Positions 58,043 through 64,000 of a stretch of DNA of 64,000 bases are shown piece after piece. The first letter of the stretch is position 1. Each line of letters starts with the position of its first letter. The DNA comes from Peteryoungia ipomoeae. Its GTDB lineage: Bacteria > Pseudomonadota > Alphaproteobacteria > Rhizobiales > Rhizobiaceae. The notes beneath the pieces were generated by a model, which was not told the origin of the DNA, ran no database searches, and saw only the letters and a program-made list of their open reading frames with translations. The translations under genes and the position numbers were made by a program. The stretch is taken from NCBI RefSeq assembly GCF_004912165.1, contig NZ_STGV01000001.1, positions 992,001 to 1,056,000 of the forward strand, given 5' to 3'.

Positions 58043-59158
58043 TCAGCGCGGCTTCTTGCCGAAGACTTTGATGTACTCGGCTTCGCCACCCTTGGCGAGC
58101 ACCTTGGCCTGCTTGGCCCAGTCGTCGCGCTCGATGCGACCGGAGAACTTGAGATAGGTGTCGACCCACTCGCGTTCCGCCTTCTTCCATTTGGCGATCT
58201 GCTCGAACGTGTAGATGCCGAGACCATTCAGCGTTGCCTCGATCTTGGGACCGACGCCGGAAATCATCTTCAGGTCATCAGGCGTTTCGGGCCGATCGAT
58301 GCCGACTGGTCGGTTCTTTTCCGGCGAAGGGGCAGCCGCTGCCGCCTTTTCCACCGGACGCGCGGTGTCGGCGTTTTCGCCTTCGACCTTGACGTTCTCA
58401 GCCGCAGCCTTCTTCGCCGTTGCCGGCGTCTTCAGCTTCGGATCGGTTTCCGGAGCGCTCGTATCCGGCTTGGCGGCATTTGCCGGCGGAACAGAGGCAG
58501 CAGCGGCGGGTGCCGATTCCGGATTGTCCGAGAAACGGATCGGCTGGATCGGATCGGTGAGCGCCGTCGGGCCGCCGACCGGGGCCGAATGGATGCGATC
58601 GACCTGCGGGCCCGGCTTGATGTCGTCGCCCTTGCCGGCCGCAAAGCGGTCGATGATGTGCTCAAGCTGCGTCGGCGTCAGGTCTTCGTAGGCATCCTTG
58701 AAGATCATCACCATCGGCGCGTTGACGCAGGCGCCCTGACACTCGACCTCTTCCCACGACAGCGTGCCTTCGGCATTGCGCTCGAAGGGCTCCGGGTGGA
58801 TCTTGGACTTGCAGACGTGGATCAGGTCTTCCGCTCCGCGCAGCATGCAAGGGGTCGTGCCGCACACCTGGATATGCGCGCGCGTGCCGATCGGCTTCAG
58901 CTGGAACTGCGTGTAGAAGGTCGCGACCTCAAGCACGCGGATATACGGCATGTCGAGCATTTCTGCGACATGCTCGATCGCGGCCTTGGTCACCCAGCCA
59001 TCCTGCTCCTGCGCCCGCATCAATAGCGGAATGACGGCCGACTGCTGGCGGCCCGCCGGATATTTGCGGATGGTGGCCTCAGCCCAGGCGATGTTTTCCG
59101 CATTGAAGGAAAAAGCTGCGGGCTGGAATTGCTCTTCGGCTAGTCGACGAACGGACAT
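58043..59158 (-). CDS. nuoE: NADH-quinone oxidoreductase subunit E with C-terminal helix-hairpin-helix extension
   Basis: NuoE carries 2Fe-2S cluster N1a. Residues 1-180 are the thioredoxin-like domain with C99, C104, C140 and C144 ([24 protein letters not shown]). The protein is 371 residues against about 160-240 for normal NuoE. After a Pro/Ala/Lys linker (185-290) comes a helix-hairpin-helix module (293-345: [20 protein letters not shown]) ending FGKKPR. This extension resembles the protein encoded two genes downstream. I have seen long NuoE in rhizobia, but the function of the tail is unknown. Confidence 0.95.
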   Translation of the reverse strand: MSVRRLAEEQFQPAAFSFNAENIAWAEATIRKYPAGRQQSAVIPLLMRAQEQDGWVTKAAIEHVAEMLDMPYIRVLEVATFYTQFQLKPIGTRAHIQVCGTTPCMLRGAEDLIHVCKSKIHPEPFERNAEGTLSWEEVECQGACVNAPMVMIFKDAYEDLTPTQLEHIIDRFAAGKGDDIKPGPQVDRIHSAPVGGPTALTDPIQPIRFSDNPESAPAAAASVPPANAAKPDTSAPETDPKLKTPATAKKAAAENVKVEGENADTARPVEKAAAAAPSPEKNRPVGIDRPETPDDLKMISGVGPKIEATLNGLGIYTFEQIAKWKKAEREWVDTYLKFSGRIERDDWAKQAKVLAKGGEAEYIKVFGKKPR

Positions 59159-59174
59159 ACTTCCTCACGCCTTG

Positions 59175-59417
59175 TCAGTTTATGGCACCGCACCGCGTCG
59201 TCGTCACGTTGACGAACTCGCAGGCGTAGGCCGATTGGTCTTTCTGCAGGAACACGAACATCTTCGAGCCGGTCCAGGTCGAACTCTTGATCTCGTATCC
59301 ATCCTGGATGAGCTTGGCCATCGAAGCCGACGATCTCGACGTCAACGCAGTCCGATCCTGCGCCACCGCCTGGGTGGCTGCAAGACAGAGCATCATTGCG
59401 GCGAGAGCCTTCAGCAT
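59175..59417 (-). CDS. Small exported protein between nuoD and nuoE
   Basis: An 80-residue protein with a signal peptide (LKALAAMMLCLAATQAVAQ, residues 2-20) and a mature part of 60 residues with two cysteines (YACEFVNVTTTRCGAI) that may pair in the periplasm. Its ATG overlaps the nuoD stop codon by one base (TGATG), so it is translated with the nuo message. I do not recognise a family. A complex I role is not evident because the arm subunits around it are cytoplasmic. Confidence 0.8.
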   Translation of the reverse strand: MLKALAAMMLCLAATQAVAQDRTALTSRSSASMAKLIQDGYEIKSSTWTGSKMFVFLQKDQSAYACEFVNVTTTRCGAIN

Positions 59418-60607
59418 CAGCGGTCAACCTCTCCGAACACGATGTCGAGCGATCCGAGAACCGCCGAGACGTCGGCAAGCTGGTGGCCACGGCACAGGAA
59501 GTCCATGGCCTGGAGATGGGCATAACCCGGCGCGCGGATCTTGCAGCGATACGGCTTGTTGGTGCCGTCGGAGACGAGGAACACGCCGAACTCTCCCTTG
59601 GGCGCTTCAACGGCGGCATACACCTCGCCGGCTGGAACGTGATAGCCTTCGGTGTAAAGCTTGAAGTGGTGGATCAGGCCTTCCATCGAGCGCTTCATCT
59701 CGCCACGCTTCGGCGGGACGACCTTGCCGTCGAGCGACGAGACCGGGCCGGTCTTCGCATCGCCGAGCAGACGATTGACGCACTGCTTCATGATCTTCAC
59801 CGATTCGCGCATTTCGAACATGCGGATCAGATAACGATCGTAGCAGTCGCCGTTCTTGCCGACCATGATGTCGAAATCCATGTCGGCATAGCACTCGTAG
59901 GGCTGCGACTTGCGCAGGTCCCAGGCCGCACCCGAACCACGGACCATGACGCCGGAGAAACCCCAGGCCCAGCAGTCGTCGAGGCTAACCACGCCGATGT
60001 CGACGTTGCGCTGCTTGAAGATACGATTGCCGGTCAGCAGGTCGTCGATGTCGTCAAGCTTTTCCGGGAACTGGTCGCACCACTTGCCGATATCCTCGAC
60101 GAGCTGATGCGGCAGATCCTGGTGGACGCCGCCGGGACGGAAGTAGGCCGAGTGCATGCGCGCGCCCGAGGCACGCTCATAAAAGACCATCAGCTTCTCG
60201 CGCTCCTCGAAGCCCCAGAGCGGCGGCGTCAGTGCGCCGACGTCCATGGCCTGCGTCGTGACGTTCAGGAGGTGCGACAGGATACGGCCGATTTCCGAAT
60301 AGAGCACGCGGATCAGCTGGCCGCGGATCGGGATCTCGAGACCGAGCAGCTTCTCGACCGCGAGCGAATAGGCATGTTCCTGGTTCATCGGCGCGACATA
60401 GTCGAGGCGATCGAAATAGGGCAGCGCCTGCAGATAGGTCTTGGTCTCGATCAGCTTTTCGGTGCCGCGGTGCAGAAGGCCGATATGCGGATCGACGCGC
60501 TCGACGATTTCGCCGTCGAGCTCGAGAACGAGGCGAAGAACGCCGTGCGCCGCCGGATGCTGCGGGCCGAAGTTGATATTGAAGTTGCGAACATTATGCT
60601 CGGTCAT
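59417..60607 (-). CDS. nuoD: NADH-quinone oxidoreductase subunit D
   Basis: NuoD forms the quinone site with NuoB. The 396-residue protein has the conserved [46 protein letters not shown] and the C-terminal DIVFGEVDR. The ATG at 60605-60607 gives the usual start MTEHNVRNF; an ATG seven codons earlier overlaps the nuoC end less well and is unlikely. Confidence 0.97.
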   Translation of the reverse strand: MTEHNVRNFNINFGPQHPAAHGVLRLVLELDGEIVERVDPHIGLLHRGTEKLIETKTYLQALPYFDRLDYVAPMNQEHAYSLAVEKLLGLEIPIRGQLIRVLYSEIGRILSHLLNVTTQAMDVGALTPPLWGFEEREKLMVFYERASGARMHSAYFRPGGVHQDLPHQLVEDIGKWCDQFPEKLDDIDDLLTGNRIFKQRNVDIGVVSLDDCWAWGFSGVMVRGSGAAWDLRKSQPYECYADMDFDIMVGKNGDCYDRYLIRMFEMRESVKIMKQCVNRLLGDAKTGPVSSLDGKVVPPKRGEMKRSMEGLIHHFKLYTEGYHVPAGEVYAAVEAPKGEFGVFLVSDGTNKPYRCKIRAPGYAHLQAMDFLCRGHQLADVSAVLGSLDIVFGEVDR

Positions 60608-60624
60608 GGTCCCTGCCCTTCCGC

Positions 60625-61227
60625 TCACTTGGCCGCTTTTTCATCGCCGGGCAGCACGTAATCAGTGCCTTCCCAAGGCGAGAGGAAGTCGAAATTGCGG
60701 AATTCCTGCTTCAGTTCGACCGGCTCGTACACAACGCGCTTGGCCTGGTCGTCATAGCGCACTTCGACAAAGCCTGTCGTGGGGAAGTCCTTGCGCAGCG
60801 GGTGACCTTCAAAACCGTAGTCGGTCAGGATGCGGCGCAGATCCGGGTGATCGGTGAACAGGATGCCGTACATGTCCCAGGCTTCGCGCTCGAACCAGTC
60901 GGCACCCGGAAAGACCGGGCAGGCAGATGGCACCGGCTTGAATTCGCCCGTCGATACCTTGATGCGGATACGCAGATTCTGACGCGGCGACAGCAAGTGA
61001 TAGACGACGTCGAACCGGTCTTCTCGGGTCGGATAGTCGACGCCGCAGATATCGATCAGGTTGACGAAACCGCACTGCACGTCATCACGCAGGAAGGTCA
61101 GAAGCGGAATGATGTTTTCCGACTTCGCCGTCAGCGTCAGCTCGCCATAGGCGATCTCGCTTGCCGCGATCAGCGCGCCGCGCGTTTCCGTCAGATAGGA
61201 GGCAAGCTCGTTCAGGGCTTCACTCAT
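60625..61227 (-). CDS. nuoC: NADH-quinone oxidoreductase subunit C
   Basis: The 200-residue 30-kDa subunit of the connecting arm. Typical motifs: [39 protein letters not shown] and [12 protein letters not shown]. It is separate from nuoD (not fused as in E. coli), starting 17 bases after nuoB. Confidence 0.97.
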   Translation of the reverse strand: MSEALNELASYLTETRGALIAASEIAYGELTLTAKSENIIPLLTFLRDDVQCGFVNLIDICGVDYPTREDRFDVVYHLLSPRQNLRIRIKVSTGEFKPVPSACPVFPGADWFEREAWDMYGILFTDHPDLRRILTDYGFEGHPLRKDFPTTGFVEVRYDDQAKRVVYEPVELKQEFRNFDFLSPWEGTDYVLPGDEKAAK

Positions 61228-61244
61228 TTGTCTCGTCCCTTCCC

Positions 61245-61826
61245 TTACCGCTCGATCGTGCCGGTGCGCCGGATCTTCTTCTGCAGGAGCATCACGCCAT
61301 AGAGCAATGCTTCTGCCGTGGGGGGACAGCCCGGCACGTAGATATCGACCGGCACGACGCGGTCACAACCACGCACGACGGAATAGGAATAATGATAGTA
61401 ACCGCCGCCATTGGCGCAGGAACCCATCGAAATGACGTAACGCGGCTCCGGCATCTGGTCATAGACCTTGCGAAGCGCAGGCGCCATTTTGTTGGTCAGT
61501 GTGCCGGCAACGATCATGACGTCGGACTGACGCGGGCTGGCGCGCGGCGCAAAACCGAAACGCTCGGCGTCGTAACGCGGCATGGAAAGCTGCATCATCT
61601 CGACCGCACAGCAGGCAAGACCGAAGGTCATCCACATCAGCGAGCCGGTACGGGCCCAGTTGATCAGCTCATCCGTCGAAGTGACGAGAAAACCCTTGTC
61701 GGCGAGCTCATTGTTGATCTCGCCGAAGAACTTGTCGTCGCTGCCGATGGGCTTGCCGGTATTCGGATCAATGATGCCCTTGGCCTGAGGTGCCACCAGC
61801 GTGGCGTCGGATTGGATCACTCCCAT
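61245..61826 (-). CDS. nuoB: NADH-quinone oxidoreductase subunit B
   Basis: NuoB holds 4Fe-4S cluster N2, the last before quinone. The 193-residue protein has C72-C73 in [11 protein letters not shown]137 in [11 protein letters not shown] and C167 in [10 protein letters not shown]. The ATG at 61824-61826 overlaps the nuoA end by 10 bases and has an AAGGGGG site; an earlier ATG at 61847 is less likely from the family start. Confidence 0.97.
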   Translation of the reverse strand: MGVIQSDATLVAPQAKGIIDPNTGKPIGSDDKFFGEINNELADKGFLVTSTDELINWARTGSLMWMTFGLACCAVEMMQLSMPRYDAERFGFAPRASPRQSDVMIVAGTLTNKMAPALRKVYDQMPEPRYVISMGSCANGGGYYHYSYSVVRGCDRVVPVDIYVPGCPPTAEALLYGVMLLQKKIRRTGTIER

Positions 61827-62182
61827 TCGAGCGCCCCCTTCTTCCATTCATAAATAAAGCCGACGGTGAGCACACCGAGGAACACCATCATGGACCAGAA
61901 ACCGAACCAGCCGATCTCGGAGAAGGAGACCGCCCACGGGAACAGGAAGGCCACTTCGAGGTCGAAAATGATGAAGAGGATCGACACCAGATAAAAGCGG
62001 ATGTCGAACTTCATGCGCGCATCGTCAAAGGCATTGAATCCGCACTCGTAAGCCGAAAGCTTCTCCGAATCGGGAGCTTTGTAGGCCACGGCAAAAGGCG
62101 CCACGAGAAGCGCGATGCCGATCACGAGGGAAATACCGATGAAGATGGCGATCGGAAGGTAGGAACTGAGCAGATCAGTCAT
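61817..62182 (-). CDS. nuoA: NADH-quinone oxidoreductase subunit A
   Basis: A 121-residue membrane subunit with three helices. It shows the conserved [20 protein letters not shown] loop that faces the quinone chamber, and [12 protein letters not shown]. Two adjacent ATG codons (62185 and 62182) are possible; the second has the better spacing from GGGTGAT. It is the first gene of the nuo operon. Confidence 0.97.
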   Translation of the reverse strand: MTDLLSSYLPIAIFIGISLVIGIALLVAPFAVAYKAPDSEKLSAYECGFNAFDDARMKFDIRFYLVSILFIIFDLEVAFLFPWAVSFSEIGWFGFWSMMVFLGVLTVGFIYEWKKGALEWE

Positions 62183-62203
62183 CATATCACCCTGCTTGTC
62201 TCA

Positions 62204-62245
62204 CATGCCGAATGGCATATAGGGCGGAGCCGACAAGCCGAAAGA
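62204..62245 (-). promoter_or_regulatory. Possible nuo operon promoter and small dyad
   Basis: On the minus strand CTATAT (62222-62217) is an exact alphaproteobacterial -10, 35 bases before the nuoA ATG. The matching -35 at 62245-62240 (TCTTTC) is poor, so another factor may help. A dyad ATGCC-N4-GGCAT (62205-62218) overlaps the expected start point. Further upstream TTTACCT-N7-AGGTAAA (62333-62353) may be an operator. Confidence 0.4.
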
Positions 62246-62413
62246 GAGTTGCAACGAGCCGTGGTTAGCGCAGCCAGTGAGCCAGTGCAAGACCAAGTAA
62301 AACCTTTTCACCCGATACCGAGTTTACCTTACCACGAGGTAAAATGCCTGTCGTTAGGAAAGCTTGGGCGCGATGTCTTCAGAAGGATCGCAAAGGGTGG
62401 AGGTTAGAGAGAA

Positions 62414-62490
62414 TGGCGCGAGTGACGGGGCTCGAACCCGCGACCTCCGGCGTGACAGGCCGGCACTCTAACCGACTGAGCTACACCCGC
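62414..62490 (-). tRNA. tRNA-Asp (anticodon GTC)
   Basis: A 77-base cloverleaf on the minus strand with an intact acceptor stem (GCGGGTG paired with CACTCGC, one G-T pair), discriminator G73, encoded CCA, TTCGAGC T-loop and anticodon loop CTGTCAC. It differs from the copy at 62555 by one base in the D-loop (C against T). Confidence 0.96.
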
Positions 62491-62554
62491 GCATTTTCGT
62501 GAACCAGGTTCACATTTGCCGCCTTTAAGCGACTTGCCTTGATTTTCAGTGGAA

Positions 62555-62631
62555 TGGCGCGAGTGACGGGGCTCGAACCCGCGACCTCCGGCGTGACAGG
62601 CCGGCACTCTAACCAACTGAGCTACACCCGC
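62555..62631 (-). tRNA. tRNA-Asp (anticodon GTC), second copy
   Basis: A 77-base copy of the tRNA-Asp gene 64 bases upstream of the first, same strand, with CCA encoded and anticodon GTC. The two are probably co-transcribed. Confidence 0.96.
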
Positions 62632-62971
62632 GCATTTCCATTTGAGGGGTCAGGGCGACCCCGCCGACCGGGCTTGCCCGTTCGATGAGCGGGTCTCTAC
62701 GGGGTTCGTTTCGAGGTGTCAAGCAGCATCTGAGACAAAACCGTGACCATGAGATTTTTTCCCACAGGCCCGATTTCCCATCCCTCGCCTCCCCTGCCTT
62801 CGCGACACCACGCCGCAGGGCCTTACGCTCGGCGCGATCAGAAGTTTTCCACACCGCGAAAAACGCGCATGACAAAAAAACGAAAAAATCTGCACAAACG
62901 CTCTTGCGGAATTTCCGCGATCCGCATAGATCACAGCCACCGACGCGGCGGACATGATCCGGCAAGCGTAC
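62632..62971. other. 340-base region between the tRNA-Asp pair and tRNA-Val
   Basis: No protein gene. It must hold the tRNA-Asp promoter (minus strand) and has a good tRNA-Val promoter at its right end. A-rich tracts (62873-62887) and CGCG-A5-CGCG are present without clear meaning. Confidence 0.5.
62903..62931 (+). promoter_or_regulatory. Predicted tRNA-Val promoter
   Basis: CTTGCG (62903-62908), 17-base spacer, ATAGAT (62926-62931). It places the start about 34 bases before the mature tRNA. Confidence 0.55.
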
Positions 62972-63047
<76 letters not shown>

Positions 63048-63064
63048 TTCCTTTCCTTCTGGCG

Positions 63065-63802
63065 TTAGATTTTCTTGCTTTTGACATGCACGGCTTGTCC
63101 TGCCTGCTTGATGTCGAACGCGCCCGTCTTTTTCACGAGACCACTTAGCTTGCTGGAACCATAGGCGCGAGGATCGAACTTTGGTTGGGCTTGCGACAGC
63201 TGCGTTCCGAGTTCCGCAAGCGAAACCCAACCACCATCGCTCTTCATGCAAGACAGCATCTTCTCCAGAACCGGAATTGCGTCGGTCGCAGCAGGTGGTG
63301 GCGCGACGGTCTTAACTGGTGGCGAACACGCCCTCGGTTTCGACGTTGCAGCCGCTTCGCGGACAAGGCTCTCGGTAAAAATAAATTTCCGGCAGGCCTG
63401 ACGGAAGGCTTCGGATGATTTTTCTCTGCCGAAGCCGAACACATCCACTCCCTGTTCGCGGAGTCGCGTCGCGAGTCGGGCAAAGTCGCCGTCAGAGCTC
63501 ACAAGACAGAAGCCGTCGAAGCGACCGCTCCAGAGCAAATCCATGGCGTCTATGACCAGAGCGATATCTGTGGAATTTTTACCCACCGTATAGGCAAACT
63601 GCTGGTGTGGAGCGATCGCGTGGCGCATCAGTATCTCGCTCCAACCCTTGGTGTGCGGGCTGGAAAAGTCGCCGTAAATCCGTCTGACGCTGGCCTCGCC
63701 CAGTCGAGCCACTTCTTCGAACAAGCCATCCATGATCTTGCTTGACGTATTGTCTGCATCAATCAGCACAGCAAGCCGTGGAGGACGATGATTGACTGCC
63801 AT
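63065..63802 (-). CDS. NYN-domain (PIN-like RNase) protein with C-terminal OST-HTH/LOTUS domain
   Basis: A 245-residue protein. Residues 9-145 are a NYN domain with the acidic sites VLIDADNTS, TDIALVIDAMDL and LVSSDGDFARLATRLRE that bind metal for RNA cleavage. After a Pro/Ala linker, residues 180-236 form an OST-HTH (LOTUS) winged helix (LEKMLSCMKSDGGWVSLAEL, then KLSGLVKKTGAFDI), known to bind RNA, including G-quadruplexes. The pair is that of limkain-b1-like proteins. Target RNA unknown. It converges with tRNA-Val, 17 bases apart. Confidence 0.9.
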   Translation of the reverse strand: MAVNHRPPRLAVLIDADNTSSKIMDGLFEEVARLGEASVRRIYGDFSSPHTKGWSEILMRHAIAPHQQFAYTVGKNSTDIALVIDAMDLLWSGRFDGFCLVSSDGDFARLATRLREQGVDVFGFGREKSSEAFRQACRKFIFTESLVREAAATSKPRACSPPVKTVAPPPAATDAIPVLEKMLSCMKSDGGWVSLAELGTQLSQAQPKFDPRAYGSSKLSGLVKKTGAFDIKQAGQAVHVKSKKI

Positions 63803-63913
63803 GTCGCCTGCCTAATCTTCGAGGGTTGCATACCGGCCCAAATGGTCCAGTTTTCGATTTACAACCTACTATCGCTTCTTTGACAAAGAGTGACCGTCCC
63901 CACCAGCGCACGA

Positions 63914-63941
63914 AGGCCCGTCGGATCGCTCCGACGGGCCT
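63914..63941. terminator. Perfect 12-bp hairpin, probable terminator
   Basis: AGGCCCGTCGGA and TCCGACGGGCCT pair perfectly around a TCGC loop. No T-run follows on either strand, but the stem lies between the NYN gene and the 3' end of the next gene, where a terminator is expected. Confidence 0.6.
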
Positions 63942-63966
63942 CATGCATCTCACGGATCTTTCACGC

Positions 63967-64000
63967 TTACTTCCCGCCCACCGGCCTTGTCGCCGCCGCC
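63967..64000 (-). CDS. Possible 3' end of a gene continuing past the window
   Basis: A minus-strand frame open from the window edge and ending with TAA at 63967-63969 would give a C-terminus of ...AAATRPVGGK. It is followed by the 12-bp hairpin. Ten codons are too few to identify it, so this is only a suggestion. Confidence 0.3.
   Translation of the reverse strand, partial: AAATRPVGGK

Noticed and set aside
62404..62616. A 70-codon frame with a repeated 20-residue unit
   Set aside because: It is the translation of the two tRNA-Asp genes, not a repeat protein.
62845..62853. TTTTCCACA, similar to a DnaA box, in an A-rich stretch
   Set aside because: A single imperfect copy; no cluster of boxes and none of the genes expected at the origin.

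Overview
The window is a 64 kb stretch of a GC-rich alphaproteobacterial chromosome, most probably Rhizobiaceae (Rhizobium, Agrobacterium or Sinorhizobium relatives). Reasons: the 14-gene nuo operon with rhizobial-type insertions, divK-pleD-rpmG, gatCAB, a dinB with an N-terminal zinc ribbon, a short ProRS, an NDUFA12 homologue, DUF1467, DUF3572, DUF2155 and DUF983 genes, and promoters of the alphaproteobacterial CTTGAC-N17 type. I saw no insertion sequence, prophage, CRISPR array or rRNA operon.

Layout. 0-7 kb: the 3' part of accC, then aat, a small accessory cluster (a GIY-YIG-like protein, a phospholipase D family protein, a VOC protein, a 79-residue protein), a DUF2155 protein and the NDUFA12-like complex I assembly subunit. 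6.6-12.3 kb: the amidotransferase genes gatC, gatA and gatB interleaved with four GNAT acetyltransferases. 12.4-17.3 kb: a metallo-beta-lactamase-fold hydrolase, a PhnA-like protein, ruvX, two small membrane proteins, an AEC transporter and an AidB-like acyl-CoA dehydrogenase. 17.5-27.5 kb: pyrB, a degenerate pyrC, plsY, dprA, topA, rnr and a DUF983 gene. 27.7-38.6 kb: an MFS transporter, rpmG, pleD, divK, a DUF3572 gene, dinB, an L,D-transpeptidase, dnaE and a newly read 28-residue membrane peptide gene. 38.9-62.2 kb: a 23-kb block in which every protein gene is on the minus strand: nuoA-N with three extra genes, then birA, rnj, mce, a DUF1467 gene, proS, lolC and lolD. 62.4-64 kb: two tRNA-Asp genes, one tRNA-Val gene and a NYN-domain protein.

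How it fits together. Most of the window is core housekeeping: fatty acid, pyrimidine and phospholipid synthesis, tRNA-dependent amidation, respiration by complex I, RNA turnover (RNase R, RNase J), lipoprotein export, replication (DnaE, TopA), and the DivK/PleD cell-cycle switch.

The most notable signals are not in the large genes. (1) A 28-codon hydrophobic peptide gene lies upstream of dnaE behind a TTGACA promoter whose spacer holds an exact alphaproteobacterial LexA box (GTTC-N7-GTTC). This matches the design of a SidA-type SOS cell-division inhibitor. A second exact box sits at the start of dinB. (2) Two structured intergenic RNAs end in strong intrinsic terminators facing away from any annotated gene: one between rpmG and pleD, one between proS and the DUF1467 gene. 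(3) A helix-hairpin-helix module is fused to NuoE and repeated in a free-standing protein inside the nuo operon. (4) The PyrC-like protein next to pyrB lacks the metal-binding residues of a dihydroorotase. All assignments come from reading the sequence; no database search was run.
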